A stretch of 12,228 bases of DNA from Promicromonosporaceae bacterium. GTDB taxonomy: Bacteria > Actinomycetota > Actinomycetes > Actinomycetales > Cellulomonadaceae. The position numbers were made by a program, and so were the translations under genes. Below, one piece after another: positions 1-7,394 of this stretch. Where the stretch lies: assembly GCA_009782865.1 (NCBI GenBank), contig WRIF01000017.1:1-12228 (forward strand), in the 5' to 3' direction. The notes beneath the pieces were generated by a model. The model ran no database searches and had not been told where the DNA came from. It worked only from the letters and a program-made list of their open reading frames with translations. Position 1 is the stretch's first letter, and the number at the start of each line of letters is the position of its first letter.

Positions 1-71
1 CCCCCCGCCCCGGGGCGCCGGGCGGCGAGGGGGCGGCCCCGCCCCGCGCAGGACGCCGCCGCCGCCCCGCC

Positions 72-111
72 AGCACCCCAGCACCCCAGCACCCCAGCAC
101 CCCAGCACCCC
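72..111. repeat. Five tandem copies of an 8-bp repeat
   Basis: The unit AGCACCCC occurs five times without mismatch (72-79, 80-87, 88-95, 96-103, 104-111). It lies 53 bp upstream of the sensor kinase start. The rest of 1-164 is C/G-rich sequence in which I see no gene. The unit is not a multiple of three and sits where a promoter or leader could be, so copy-number change could alter spacing; that is inference. Confidence 0.9.
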
Positions 112-164
112 AGGATGTCCGTGGCCCCGCCCCCGGCCCGCCTTCGCCCCGCAGAAAGTCCTCC

Positions 165-1550
165 ATGACCACCGTGTCGGCCCCCACCCTTGAGCGCCTG
201 GCTCCCGCTGCGGCCCTCACCTACCCGGGCGACCCGCCGCCAGTCGACCTGGGTGGCCGCCTGGCCAGGCGCCTGACCCACGCCGAGCCCGGACGCGCCT
301 GGCTGCACGCCTTTGCCCGCCGTCGGGTTGGTCGCGTCTGCCTGGTGACGCAGGCCGTACTGCTCCTGGCTGCCGCGACGGCGTTTGCCGGCGGGGTGGG
401 CCAGGCAGACAACCTGCGGCGGGGCGCCTGGGTGCTCTCCATCGGCGCGGTCTGGTCCGTCTGCTGCGGCCTGGCCTGGCATCACGGGCTGCTGGAACGG
501 GCCCGCGCCCGCTGCGGCGTCGCCAATCGGCGTCATCGCCTGCTGCCAAGGGGGGCGGTGGCCGTCCCGATAATCGCCGCCATGGCGGCGCTGTCCATCG
601 ACCGCCGGCTACCCTCCCCCGCCGGGCCCGTCTTCGGGCTGGTGGCCTCCTACCCGATGACCGAGGCGGCGGCCTTGGCGCTGCACTACCTGCTGGTCAT
701 CACCCTGGTGGCCTTCACCATGGCCGCCTTCTCCCCCCTGTTCACCACCCGCTCAGTCGGCGTGGCGGCCCTGGCCCTCACCGCGCTGGTGGCGTCCGCG
801 CAGGCCCTCGCCGGGATGCCCCCTCGCCTCGACCTGTGGACGGCCGCCTTCCTGGTGTCATACCTGCTGGCGCTCAAGCTGCGGCTCGGCCACTGGCACC
901 AACAGCTGTGGGCCGAGTGGGAGACCCACCTCGACCTGCTAGCAGCGCTGGCTGCCAATCAGGAACGCCTGACCATCGCCCGCGACATCCATGACACCAC
1001 CGGGCAGTCCCTGACGGTCATCGCCATCAAGGCCGACCACGCGAAGGCCCTCTTCGAACGCGGGAATCCCGCCGCCATCCGCGAGGCGCGCGAGGTCTCT
1101 CGCCTCGCCCGCCAGGCCCTGGCCGAGACCCGCGGCCTGGTCCTCGGCATGCGCCGCACCGACCTGCGCTCCGAGCTGGCCCTGGCCCACGCCCTGCTCG
1201 AACCGGCCGCGGTGACGGTGAGGCTGGAGGGGTCGGCCGATCACTGGCCGGCGTCGATTGGCGAGGTGTTCGGCTGGGTGCTGCGCGAGGCCACCACCAA
1301 CATCCTGCGTCACGCCCCTTCCACCACCACCGTCGTGTTCAACTTCTCCACCAAGAACGGAACGGCCCTGATGTCCATCAGCAATGACAACCCCGCCGGC
1401 GCGGGCCCAAGCCCCAGCCCCGACGGTTCCGGCCTGGTCGGCCTGCGCGAACGTTTGCAGGCGATCGACGGTACCCTGAGGGCAGACCAGACGCGGGACG
1501 GCTTCACCCTGCTGGCCAGCGCCCCCCTAGAGCCAAGGAATGCCTCATGA
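165..1550 (+). CDS. Two-component sensor histidine kinase, DesK/NarX-like (HisKA_3)
   Basis: A 461-residue membrane sensor kinase that should autophosphorylate on His and pass the phosphate to the regulator encoded next to it. Residues 57-240 hold about six hydrophobic segments and no obvious extracellular sensor domain, so the signal may be sensed in the membrane. The HisKA_3 dimerisation helix follows; the motif RDIHDTTGQSL puts the phospho-acceptor at His276. The ATPase part has an N-box (E375 to N379, REATTNILRH) and a glycine box near 421-431 (GSGLVGLRERL). The ATG at 165 is preceded only by a weak GAAAG (154-158). The last four bases overlap the regulator start, so the two are translationally coupled. 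In actinobacteria such pairs often sit beside an ABC exporter, but none is visible here and the window starts upstream. The signal sensed is unknown. Confidence 0.93.
   Translation: MTTVSAPTLERLAPAAALTYPGDPPPVDLGGRLARRLTHAEPGRAWLHAFARRRVGRVCLVTQAVLLLAAATAFAGGVGQADNLRRGAWVLSIGAVWSVCCGLAWHHGLLERARARCGVANRRHRLLPRGAVAVPIIAAMAALSIDRRLPSPAGPVFGLVASYPMTEAAALALHYLLVITLVAFTMAAFSPLFTTRSVGVAALALTALVASAQALAGMPPRLDLWTAAFLVSYLLALKLRLGHWHQQLWAEWETHLDLLAALAANQERLTIARDIHDTTGQSLTVIAIKADHAKALFERGNPAAIREAREVSRLARQALAETRGLVLGMRRTDLRSELALAHALLEPAAVTVRLEGSADHWPASIGEVFGWVLREATTNILRHAPSTTTVVFNFSTKNGTALMSISNDNPAGAGPSPSPDGSGLVGLRERLQAIDGTLRADQTRDGFTLLASAPLEPRNAS
1535..1540 (+). promoter_or_regulatory. Ribosome binding site of the response regulator
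   Basis: AAGGAA lies inside the last codons of the kinase gene, 6 nt before the ATG at 1547. It supports that start and the ATGA overlap of the two genes. Confidence 0.7.
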
Positions 1551-2152
1551 TTCGCATCATTGTTGCCGACGATGAACGCCTCTTCAGCGAGGCCATCACC
1601 GCCATGCTGCACCTAGAGGGCGACATCGAGGTGGTAGGGGTGGCCGGGAACGGCCCCCAGGCCCTGGAGATGGCCCGCGAACTACAGCCCGACATGATGG
1701 TGCTGGACCTGCGGATGCCCGGGCTCGACGGGATTGAGGTGATCAAGGAACTCTCCCACGATCCCGAACCCGTCCCCTGCCTGATCCTCACCTCCTTTGC
1801 CCACCCCGCCATCGTGCAGGCCGCCATGGCCAGCGGGGCCCGCGGCATCGCCCCCAAGGATGTCCAGGTCTCCACCCTGGCCAGCGCGGTCCGCACCATC
1901 GCGGCCGGGGGCGGGCATGTCGATCCCAACCTGGCGGCCGAGACCATGTCGATAGGCACCAACCCCCTCACCCCGCGCGAGACCCAGATGCTCAAGCTCT
2001 CCCTCGGCGGCGCCCCCACCAAGGACATCGCCCAGAAGTCGGGGCTGTCCACCTCCACCGTCCGCAACCACCTCTCTGCGGCGATCAACAAGCTCGACGT
2101 CGCCAATCGGCACGAGGCCGCACACCTGGCCCGGCAGCGCGGCTGGATTTAG
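1547..2152 (+). CDS. Response regulator, NarL/FixJ (LuxR-HTH) family
   Basis: A 201-residue DNA-binding response regulator, the cognate partner of the kinase upstream. The receiver domain covers about 1-120 and has the full active site: acidic pair D8/D9, phospho-accepting D54 (VLDLRMPG), T82 and K104 (APKDV). A short linker leads to a LuxR/GerE helix-turn-helix at about 138-201 (LTPRETQML, then STSTVRNHLS as recognition helix). Length and order are normal for the family and no key residue is missing. It should be activated by phosphorylation and bind DNA as a dimer; the targets are not visible. After its TAG stop, the 72 bp to the convergent GH5 gene contain only a weak dyad (GCCGC/GCGGC, 2175-2198) without a T-run. 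Confidence 0.95.
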   Translation: MIRIIVADDERLFSEAITAMLHLEGDIEVVGVAGNGPQALEMARELQPDMMVLDLRMPGLDGIEVIKELSHDPEPVPCLILTSFAHPAIVQAAMASGARGIAPKDVQVSTLASAVRTIAAGGGHVDPNLAAETMSIGTNPLTPRETQMLKLSLGGAPTKDIAQKSGLSTSTVRNHLSAAINKLDVANRHEAAHLARQRGWI

Positions 2153-2224
2153 CGGCCGCCCGCCGCCAATTGCTGCCGCTTGCCGTTCTTGCCGCGGCGC
2201 GAGAGGGTCACAGCACGAGCGGGT

Positions 2225-3622
2225 TCAGTACGGGCGGTTTGCGACGAGCGCGACGACAATCTCCGGGAACAGCACCTCGTAGGTGAGACGGTCAAACAGG
2301 GCAAAGTGGTCGCCGTCGTCGGGCTCCAGGGACAGGCCGTCGCGCCCGTTGTCCCACCAGATCACCGGCAGGCCCCGCTCGGCCGCGGCGGAGGCGAAAT
2401 ACTCGGCCCAGGCGGCCCGCGCCTCCGGGTTGCCGCGATCCACGGCCCCCGTCTCGCCGAGCACCACGGGGATGCCCTGGTCGAGGAAGCGCTCCCCGAT
2501 CTGTTCCAGCGCCCAGTCGATGGCCGCCGGTCCCGCCGGCCCTGAGCCGGTCGGTGACCAGGTATCGACCGAACCGTCGCCAATCAGGAGCGTGAACTCC
2601 CAGGGCGCGTACAGGTGCAGGGAGACGGCCAGGCGGGAACCTCCCGCCGGGTCATTCGGCAGTTCAAAGCCGTCGAACGCCTCCAGGGCCACGGCCGCCC
2701 CATACGTCGGAACCAGCAAGATCCGCTCCGCGTTCAACCCGCCGGCCGCCCGCACCGTGTCCACAAACACCTGATTGAGGACGTTGACGTGGCGGCGCTC
2801 CGGCGGGGTGCCGCCCCGCCACTCCCCTGGCGTGCCGATGGTGCGCGGCTCGTTCAGGCCCTCGAACACCAGCCTCCCGCCGTGGCCGGCGAAACGTTCG
2901 GCAATCTGCGTCCAGATCGCGGCCAGCGCCGCCGCCGACCGCTCCATGTCCTCCTCCCGCAGGGAGAAGAGCGGCTCATCGTGGTGGGTGTTGAGGATCA
3001 CCACCATGCCGAGGTCGTAGCCCCAGCCCACCACCTCTGCCACGCGATCAAGCCAGTCGTCGCGAATCTGATAGGCGACCGGGTCGACGAGTTGGTGCCA
3101 GGTCACCGGCACGCGCAGGGTGGAGAAGCCGGCGGCGTGGACCGCCCGGATCAGGCCCTCCGTGGCCTGCGGGTTGCCCCAGGCGCGCTCGTGCCGCTCC
3201 ACCGGGGCGTCGGCCGGCACCCACTGGCCCCAGGCGTCGAGCGTGTTGCCGAGGCTCCAGCCGGCGCCCATCACGGCGAACAGTTCGGCGGCGGAGCCGA
3301 ACTCGAGGTTCGACCCCTCGGAGTTCAAGCCCGGGTCGGAACCAGCGCCGGGCTCGTCGTCCTGGCCCGACGCAGACGGCCGAGAAGGAGACGCCGGAGG
3401 CGCGGCGGGCGAGGCCTCCTGGTCCGCAGACGCAGACGCCTCCGGCAGCGGGGTGCCCTGGCCTGCCTCGGTAGGTGCCGGGCCGCACCCTGCCATCGTC
3501 AGTGCCGCGACCGCCAACGCCACGGCCGTCAGCGCCGCGGCCATCGGCATTGGGGGCACCAGCGCCCTGGCCAGCGCCGCCGGTCGGGCCCGGCGAGGCC
3601 GGCCGGCGGTCGGGGACCCCAC
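2225..3622 (-). CDS. GH5 (cellulase family) glycoside hydrolase, lipoprotein
   Basis: A secreted, lipid-anchored endo-acting glycoside hydrolase of family GH5, probably a beta-1,4-glucanase; GH5_4-like by motif. Numbering is from GTG 3622 (465 aa). An Arg-rich n-region and hydrophobic stretch end in the lipobox MAGC (Cys46), followed by about 55 residues of Ser/Pro/Ala/Glu linker and then the catalytic barrel. Visible motifs are GWSLGNTLDA, AWGNP, TLRVPVTW, NTHHDEP, the acid/base FEGLNEPR (Glu258), HLYAPWEFT, the nucleophile VLGETG (Glu390) and WWDNG. No carbohydrate-binding module is present. The frame is open to an ATG at 3763, but that start would overlap the upstream gene by 131 bp and encode a non-signal-like stretch. 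ATG 3550 would remove the positive n-region. GTG 3622 is chosen for signal-peptide logic, without a strong ribosome site. It probably shares a transcript with the gene ending at 3633. Confidence 0.88.
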   Translation of the reverse strand: MGSPTAGRPRRARPAALARALVPPMPMAAALTAVALAVAALTMAGCGPAPTEAGQGTPLPEASASADQEASPAAPPASPSRPSASGQDDEPGAGSDPGLNSEGSNLEFGSAAELFAVMGAGWSLGNTLDAWGQWVPADAPVERHERAWGNPQATEGLIRAVHAAGFSTLRVPVTWHQLVDPVAYQIRDDWLDRVAEVVGWGYDLGMVVILNTHHDEPLFSLREEDMERSAAALAAIWTQIAERFAGHGGRLVFEGLNEPRTIGTPGEWRGGTPPERRHVNVLNQVFVDTVRAAGGLNAERILLVPTYGAAVALEAFDGFELPNDPAGGSRLAVSLHLYAPWEFTLLIGDGSVDTWSPTGSGPAGPAAIDWALEQIGERFLDQGIPVVLGETGAVDRGNPEARAAWAEYFASAAAERGLPVIWWDNGRDGLSLEPDDGDHFALFDRLTYEVLFPEIVVALVANRPY

Positions 3623-3632
3623 GGGGCGGGGC

Positions 3633-4145
3633 CTAGCCGAAGACCGGCTGCTGCGGCGGGCCGGGGATGAAGAAGGGGCGGTAGATGGCATTCTCGGAGT
3701 CCTCGTCCACCCGCAGTTGCCAGGCATAGGCGGCGCCGGGCGACACCGGGATGCCGTTGCCAAAGTCGATCACGACGGCCACATTGCCCGGGATCGAGGG
3801 AGGCAGCGCGCCCAGGTGGGCCAGCGCGGGGCGTTCGAGACGGGCCGACTGCGAGACGCGGAACATCTTCGGCGTGGCGCCCTCGGCCAGGTTGGTCTGG
3901 CCCGGCAGCGGCACCGGATCGCCGGCGGCATCCAGGAGGGTGATCTCCAGCTGGAAGTCGGCCGGGCAGAACAGGGAGTCCAGTTCGACGAGGGCCACCA
4001 GCGAGAAGCGGGTGGTGGTGCGCTTGCGCGGATCGAAGCCCAGCACCTGCACATTGCCGCCCACCACGTTCAGCTTTCCGCCCTGATTCTGGGCGAAATC
4101 GGAGAGCAGCAGGTTGAGGCGGGCGTTCTCGGAGACGACAGTCAT
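3633..4145 (-). CDS. DUF6941-like protein of unknown function
   Basis: A 170-residue protein with no signal peptide or membrane segment, so probably cytoplasmic. The opening pattern (ARLNLLLSDFAQNQGGKLNVVGG) resembles what I remember of DUF6941, small actinobacterial proteins that start with a 'LADFAQ...GKL...GG' signature; this is recognition from memory, not a search. The centre (SLVALVELDS, FQLEITLLDAAGDPV, NVAVVIDFGNG, YAWQLRVD) reads as alternating beta strands, as in a compact beta-sandwich. There are no catalytic motifs and only one Cys. The ATG at 4145 is preceded by GAGAG about 10 nt upstream and by GATAAT (4160-4165) as a possible -10. It is the first gene of a two-gene minus-strand unit with the GH5 lipoprotein. 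Its function is unknown. Confidence 0.75.
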   Translation of the reverse strand: MTVVSENARLNLLLSDFAQNQGGKLNVVGGNVQVLGFDPRKRTTTRFSLVALVELDSLFCPADFQLEITLLDAAGDPVPLPGQTNLAEGATPKMFRVSQSARLERPALAHLGALPPSIPGNVAVVIDFGNGIPVSPGAAYAWQLRVDEDSENAIYRPFFIPGPPQQPVFG

Positions 4146-4232
4146 GGGGGAAGTCTCTCATTATCCGCCGCCACATGCTCCCCGGTGCCCCATTGCCCGC
4201 TGCCCGGCGCCCCCAGCCGGTAAGGTCTTCCC
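4146..4232. promoter_or_regulatory. Divergent promoter region
   Basis: This 87-bp gap separates the minus-strand DUF6941-like gene from the plus-strand LytR_C gene. On the minus strand GATAAT (4165 to 4160) is a -10 candidate 14 nt before the ATG. On the plus strand TAAGGT (4221-4226) matches the actinobacterial -10 form TANNNT and lies exactly 6 nt before the GTG at 4233, which would give a leaderless mRNA. The same bases contain AAGG, which could serve as a ribosome site instead. No good -35 is visible on either strand. Confidence 0.45.
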
Positions 4233-4874
4233 GTGGCGAAAGACGCACCCCAAGACGTGCTGCGCATCCAGCGGCGACGGCGCGAGCACCAGCGACAGGC
4301 CGTGATCTACGGCGTGCTGTGTGCTGCCCTGGTGTTCCTGGCCCTGGGCGCCTTTGCCATCTATACAGGCGCCATCGAATCACCCTTTCAGCGCGAGTTC
4401 ACGCAGCCGCAGGCCGACGCCCTCACCACCCCGCCGTGCCTGCCGACGGTCGGTGACGTGGAGCTTGGTGAGGCCGTCATCTTCCCCGGCCCCACCCCGT
4501 ACGCCGACATTCACCTGCGGGTGTTCAACGCCTCGGGAATCGCGGGCCTGGCGGCCGCCAACCAGGAGGTGCTGGAGCGCCGCGGGTTCGAGGTAGCCGA
4601 GATCGGTGACTTCGGGGGGCGCCTGTCCCGCTCCGAGCTGCGCTTCGGGGTTCGCGGCATCACCGATGCCTACACGGTCGCCGCCCAGTTCCCCACCATG
4701 CGCCTGGTGCTAGATGACCGCATCACCGCCACGGTCGACCTCCTGGTCGGCCAGCTGTGGGAGGAGCCGCTGGCCGAGGAGGCGGTGGCCTTGGCCCCCG
4801 ACATGCCCCTGCTCGACGTCGAGGGTTGTCAGCCCGCCGACCGAATCACCCCCGCCGCCGCGCCCGGTCGCTAA
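4233..4874 (+). CDS. LytR_C-domain membrane protein (VirR/Cei-like)
   Basis: A 213-residue single-pass envelope protein. A basic cytoplasmic N-terminus (RIQRRRREHQRQ) precedes one membrane helix at about 24-46 and an extracytoplasmic part. Residues 91-176 fit the LytR C-terminal domain (LRVFNASGIAGLAAANQ, then GFEVAEIGD, then LVLDDRI). It lacks the catalytic LytR-CpsA-Psr domain, so it is a stand-alone LytR_C protein like mycobacterial VirR and Cei, which are linked to cell-envelope integrity. C69 and C199 flank the domain and could form a disulfide; the latter is inference. The GTG at 4233 follows TAAGGT at 6 nt. The GT87-like gene begins 21 bp after the stop on the same strand, suggesting a shared envelope role, although that gene also has its own candidate -10. 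Confidence 0.85.
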   Translation: MAKDAPQDVLRIQRRRREHQRQAVIYGVLCAALVFLALGAFAIYTGAIESPFQREFTQPQADALTTPPCLPTVGDVELGEAVIFPGPTPYADIHLRVFNASGIAGLAAANQEVLERRGFEVAEIGDFGGRLSRSELRFGVRGITDAYTVAAQFPTMRLVLDDRITATVDLLVGQLWEEPLAEEAVALAPDMPLLDVEGCQPADRITPAAAPGR

Positions 4875-4882
4875 CCGCCCGA

Positions 4883-4888
4883 TAGGGT
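4883..4888 (+). promoter_or_regulatory. Candidate -10 box, or ribosome site, deciding the GTG start at 4896
   Basis: TAGGGT matches TANNNT and ends 7 nt before the GTG at 4896, the spacing of a leaderless start. AGGG within it is also an acceptable Shine-Dalgarno at 8 nt. Both readings favour 4896 over the in-frame GTG at 4887, which overlaps this box. Confidence 0.4.
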
Positions 4889-4895
4889 GCGTGCT

Positions 4896-6287
4896 GTGAC
4901 TCCCGATCCCAGCGCGGCCACCCTCGGCCAGGTCCTGACCGCCCGCTGGGCGCTGGTCGCCGGATTTGTGGCCGTCCACCTGTGGGTGATCGCGGCCTCG
5001 GTGGTCTGGGAGCCGCAGATCTACGGCGATGTAGACCTCTACGCCTGGTGGGCCCGCGCCGGTTTCGCTGGCGGCGGCTGGCCCGTGCTCGACTACGCCT
5101 GGATCTATCCGGCCGGCGCCCTGCTGCCCGTGGGCCTGCCGGCGGCCTTGACGACGACGGCGATTGGCTACCGTGCGGCGTGGGCACTCCTGGTGATTGC
5201 ACTGAACGGGCTCGCCTGCTGGCAGCTGTCGGCCGCCGGGCCGCGCGGAAGGGCCGCCGCCTGGTGGTGGCTGGCCTTCCTGCTGGTCCTCGGCCCCATC
5301 TGGCTGGGACGCCTAGACGGGGTGATCGCGCCCCTGATGGTGCTCGCCATCCTGGAGGCGCGCCGGCGCCCGGCCCTGGCGGTGGCCATCGCCACCTGTG
5401 GGGCCTGGATCAAGATCGCCCCCGGGGCGCTGGTCATCCTGCTGGCCGCCTGTTGTCGGCGGGGCCGCGAACTGCTGCGCGCGGTGGTGACCCCCGGGGC
5501 GATCGTCTCCGCCATCGTCCTGGGCCTTGCCCTGCTCGGGGGGGCCGGGACGCGCGCGTTCTCGGTATTCGGAGAGCAGACCGGCCGTGGCCTGCAGGCC
5601 GAGTCCGTGGCCGCCACCTTCTTCTTTGTCCCGCGCCTCTTCGACCCGTCGATTCGCATCGAGTTCAATCAGGAGATCTTCACCTTTGAGGTGCTCGGGC
5701 CCGCCGCCGACCGGGTGGCCTCCCTGCTGGACCTCCTGCTGCTGGTGGCCGTGGCGGCCATCGGCCTGCTGACCTGGCTGGCCGCCCGGCGCCGCCCCAC
5801 CGCCACCGGAGAGGTGCTGCTGTGGGCATCGCTGGCGATGGCGGCAGCGCTCATCGTGTTCAACAAGGTGGGCTCCCCGCAGTTCATTGCGTGGATCGGC
5901 GCGGCGATCGCGCCGGCCCTGGCCCTGACCACCGGCCGGTGGGCTGCCGCCGACACCTCCGCGGATCCGGCCACCAGCGTCACCAGCGCCGCCCCTGCCG
6001 CGGCGCCCGCTGCAGGGCGGCGGGCCGAGACCGCCGAGGCCTGGAAGTGGGTCGGCGGGCTCGGGCTGGTCACCGCCGGCCTGACCCAACTGATCTACCC
6101 GATGTTCTACGGGCAGTTCCTGGGCGGGGAGCCGCTGATGGTGGCCGTCGCGGCCCTGCGCAACGCCCTGGTCGTCGCGCTGCTGGTGATCGCCGTCCGG
6201 CAGCTGGTGCTGGCCGCCAGGGGCTACCCGCGGGAGACCGCCACCTTCAGGCAGTTGGTGCCGCCCGGGTCGGAGAACGTCTCGTAG
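4896..6287 (+). CDS. Membrane glycosyltransferase, GT87/DUF2029-like (GT-C fold)
   Basis: A polytopic membrane protein of 463 residues from GTG 4896. About ten hydrophobic segments are visible. The first extracytoplasmic loop carries the acidic motif YGDVDLYAWW (D45, D47), as in polyprenyl-phosphate-dependent mannosyltransferases of the GT-C superfamily. Further family-like signals are RLDGVIAPLMVLAI, the WIKIAPG segment with Lys173, and NKVGSPQFIAWIG near the C-terminus. Known relatives add mannose or similar sugars from lipid-linked donors to envelope glycans outside the membrane; donor and acceptor cannot be read here. A low-complexity Ala/Pro/Thr loop (about residues 349-377) interrupts the C-terminal part. 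The last 64 bp overlap the convergent dehydrogenase gene. It lies 21 bp downstream of the LytR_C gene. Confidence 0.82.
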   Translation: MTPDPSAATLGQVLTARWALVAGFVAVHLWVIAASVVWEPQIYGDVDLYAWWARAGFAGGGWPVLDYAWIYPAGALLPVGLPAALTTTAIGYRAAWALLVIALNGLACWQLSAAGPRGRAAAWWWLAFLLVLGPIWLGRLDGVIAPLMVLAILEARRRPALAVAIATCGAWIKIAPGALVILLAACCRRGRELLRAVVTPGAIVSAIVLGLALLGGAGTRAFSVFGEQTGRGLQAESVAATFFFVPRLFDPSIRIEFNQEIFTFEVLGPAADRVASLLDLLLLVAVAAIGLLTWLAARRRPTATGEVLLWASLAMAAALIVFNKVGSPQFIAWIGAAIAPALALTTGRWAAADTSADPATSVTSAAPAAAPAAGRRAETAEAWKWVGGLGLVTAGLTQLIYPMFYGQFLGGEPLMVAVAALRNALVVALLVIAVRQLVLAARGYPRETATFRQLVPPGSENVS

Positions 6288-7279
6288 GCCTGCTCGAACT
6301 CGGCAAACGTGAAGCGGTGGGTGACCATCTGTTCGGGGGTGAGCTTGCCGCCGGACATCAGGTTCAGCATCATCGGGGTGCTCGTGGCGTCCACCAGCCC
6401 AGTGGTGAAGGCGAAGTTGTGAATCCACAGCCGGTCGATCGGCAGGGTGACGGGCCTGCCGTGCACGCCGGCGTTGGCGACCCGGCCGCCGGGACGCACA
6501 ATCTTGAAGCAATCCTCCAGGGTCTGCGGCACGCCGACCGCCTCGATGACCACGTCCACACCCAGGCCGTCGGTCTCGGCCATCACCTGCTCAATCCAGT
6601 CGGGATGATTGGTGGAGATTCCGACGTCGGCGCCGAACTCCAGGGCGAAGTCGATGCGCGGCTGCGAGCGGCCCACGGCGATCACCTTGGCGGGGCCGTG
6701 CAGCTTGGCGGTGGCCACGGCGGCTAGGCCGACCGGCCCGACGCCCATGATGGCGACGACGTCTCCGGGGTTGACGTGGCCGTAGCGCACCCCGATCTCG
6801 TAGCCGGTGGGGTAGATGTCGGAGACCATGACGGCCTGCTCATTGGTTAGGCCGGCCGGGACCTTGTGGAGGGAGGTGTCGGCGAAGGGGGTGCGGACCA
6901 GCTCGGCCTGCGTGCCGTCGATCAGGTGGCCGAGGATCCAGCCGATCCCGGCGGTAGAGGCCTGCTGGCAGTGGGAGGTGACCCCGGCGCGGCAGAAGGC
7001 GCAGGTGCCGCAGGAGGTGATGCAGGAGACGATCACCCGGTCGCCCACCTTCACGTTCTTGACGGCGGCGCCCACCTCGACGACGGTGCCGACCCCTTCA
7101 TGGCCGAGCACGGTGCCCTCCTGCACGGCGGGGACATCGCCCTTGAGAATGTGCAGGTCGGTGCCGCAGATCGTGGTGGTCTCGATCTGCACGATGGCGT
7201 CGGTGGGTTCCAGAATCTGCGGGTCAGAGACCTCTTCCCAGGAGGGCTTGCCCGGACCGCGGTAGACCATCGCCTTCAT
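6224..7279 (-). CDS. Zinc-dependent alcohol dehydrogenase (MDR superfamily)
   Basis: A complete 351-residue medium-chain dehydrogenase that oxidises an alcohol, or reduces the ketone or aldehyde, with NAD(P). Catalytic zinc ligands are C38 (ICGTD), H60 with E61 (GHEG) and D154 (SDIYPTGY). The D154 context resembles the secondary-alcohol dehydrogenase group. The structural-zinc cysteines C90, C93, C96 and C104 are present. The Rossmann motif GVGPVG is at 179-184. The residues after the second strand (AVGRSQPR) lack the acid expected for NAD, so NADP preference is possible; this is inference. The start is well set by AAAGGAG 5 nt upstream. It lies 115 bp downstream of the pfkB-type gene on the same strand. 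Its 3' end overlaps the glycosyltransferase gene. The physiological substrate is not evident. Confidence 0.93.
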   Translation of the reverse strand: MKAMVYRGPGKPSWEEVSDPQILEPTDAIVQIETTTICGTDLHILKGDVPAVQEGTVLGHEGVGTVVEVGAAVKNVKVGDRVIVSCITSCGTCAFCRAGVTSHCQQASTAGIGWILGHLIDGTQAELVRTPFADTSLHKVPAGLTNEQAVMVSDIYPTGYEIGVRYGHVNPGDVVAIMGVGPVGLAAVATAKLHGPAKVIAVGRSQPRIDFALEFGADVGISTNHPDWIEQVMAETDGLGVDVVIEAVGVPQTLEDCFKIVRPGGRVANAGVHGRPVTLPIDRLWIHNFAFTTGLVDATSTPMMLNLMSGGKLTPEQMVTHRFTFAEFEQAYETFSDPGGTNCLKVAVSRG

Positions 7280-7284
7280 TGCTG

Positions 7285-7291
7285 CTCCTTT
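7285..7291 (-). promoter_or_regulatory. Strong ribosome binding site of the dehydrogenase
   Basis: On the minus strand AAAGGAG lies 5 nt before the ATG at 7279. It is the clearest Shine-Dalgarno in the window and contrasts with the near absence of such sites before several other genes here. Confidence 0.8.
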
Positions 7292-7335
7292 GAGGCTCGC
7301 TTCGACGCCGGGGGCTCGGCATCTGCGTCTCCGAA

Positions 7336-7370
7336 CCTACTCCTGGCCTCCAGGAACGCCACCAGGTAGG
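7336..7370 (-). other. Alternative hairpins between the kinase and dehydrogenase genes
   Basis: TCCTGG-CCT-CCAGGA (7341-7355) is a perfect 6-bp stem with a 3-nt loop. The same left side can instead pair with CCAGGTAGG (7362-7370) to form a longer stem beginning CCTAC at 7336, so two structures compete. No T-run follows, so a classical terminator is unlikely. The remainder of this 115-bp gap shows only a TAGGTT that could be a -10 for the dehydrogenase. Confidence 0.35.
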
Positions 7371-7394
7371 GCAGGCCTGGCGCAAATGTGGCGG

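Noticed and set aside
2149..2211. 20-codon minus-strand frame with a basic peptide (core RRGKNGKRQQ) between the response regulator and GH5 genes
   Set aside because: It opens with GTG and no ribosome site, and overlaps the regulator stop codon. The Lys/Asn content is unusual here but one short frame is not enough to call a gene.
2615..3670. 351-codon plus-strand frame opposite the GH5 gene
   Set aside because: It contains long Arg-rich runs and no family motif; the minus strand carries all GH5 active-site motifs.
3623..3763. Longer N-terminus of the GH5 protein, starting at ATG 3763
   Set aside because: It would overlap the DUF6941-like gene by 131 bp and place a Pro/Arg/Ser-rich stretch before the signal peptide.
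5313..6512. 399-codon minus-strand frame opposite the glycosyltransferase
   Set aside because: Composition is Gly/Arg/Gln/Pro-rich without motifs, while the plus strand encodes a convincing membrane enzyme.
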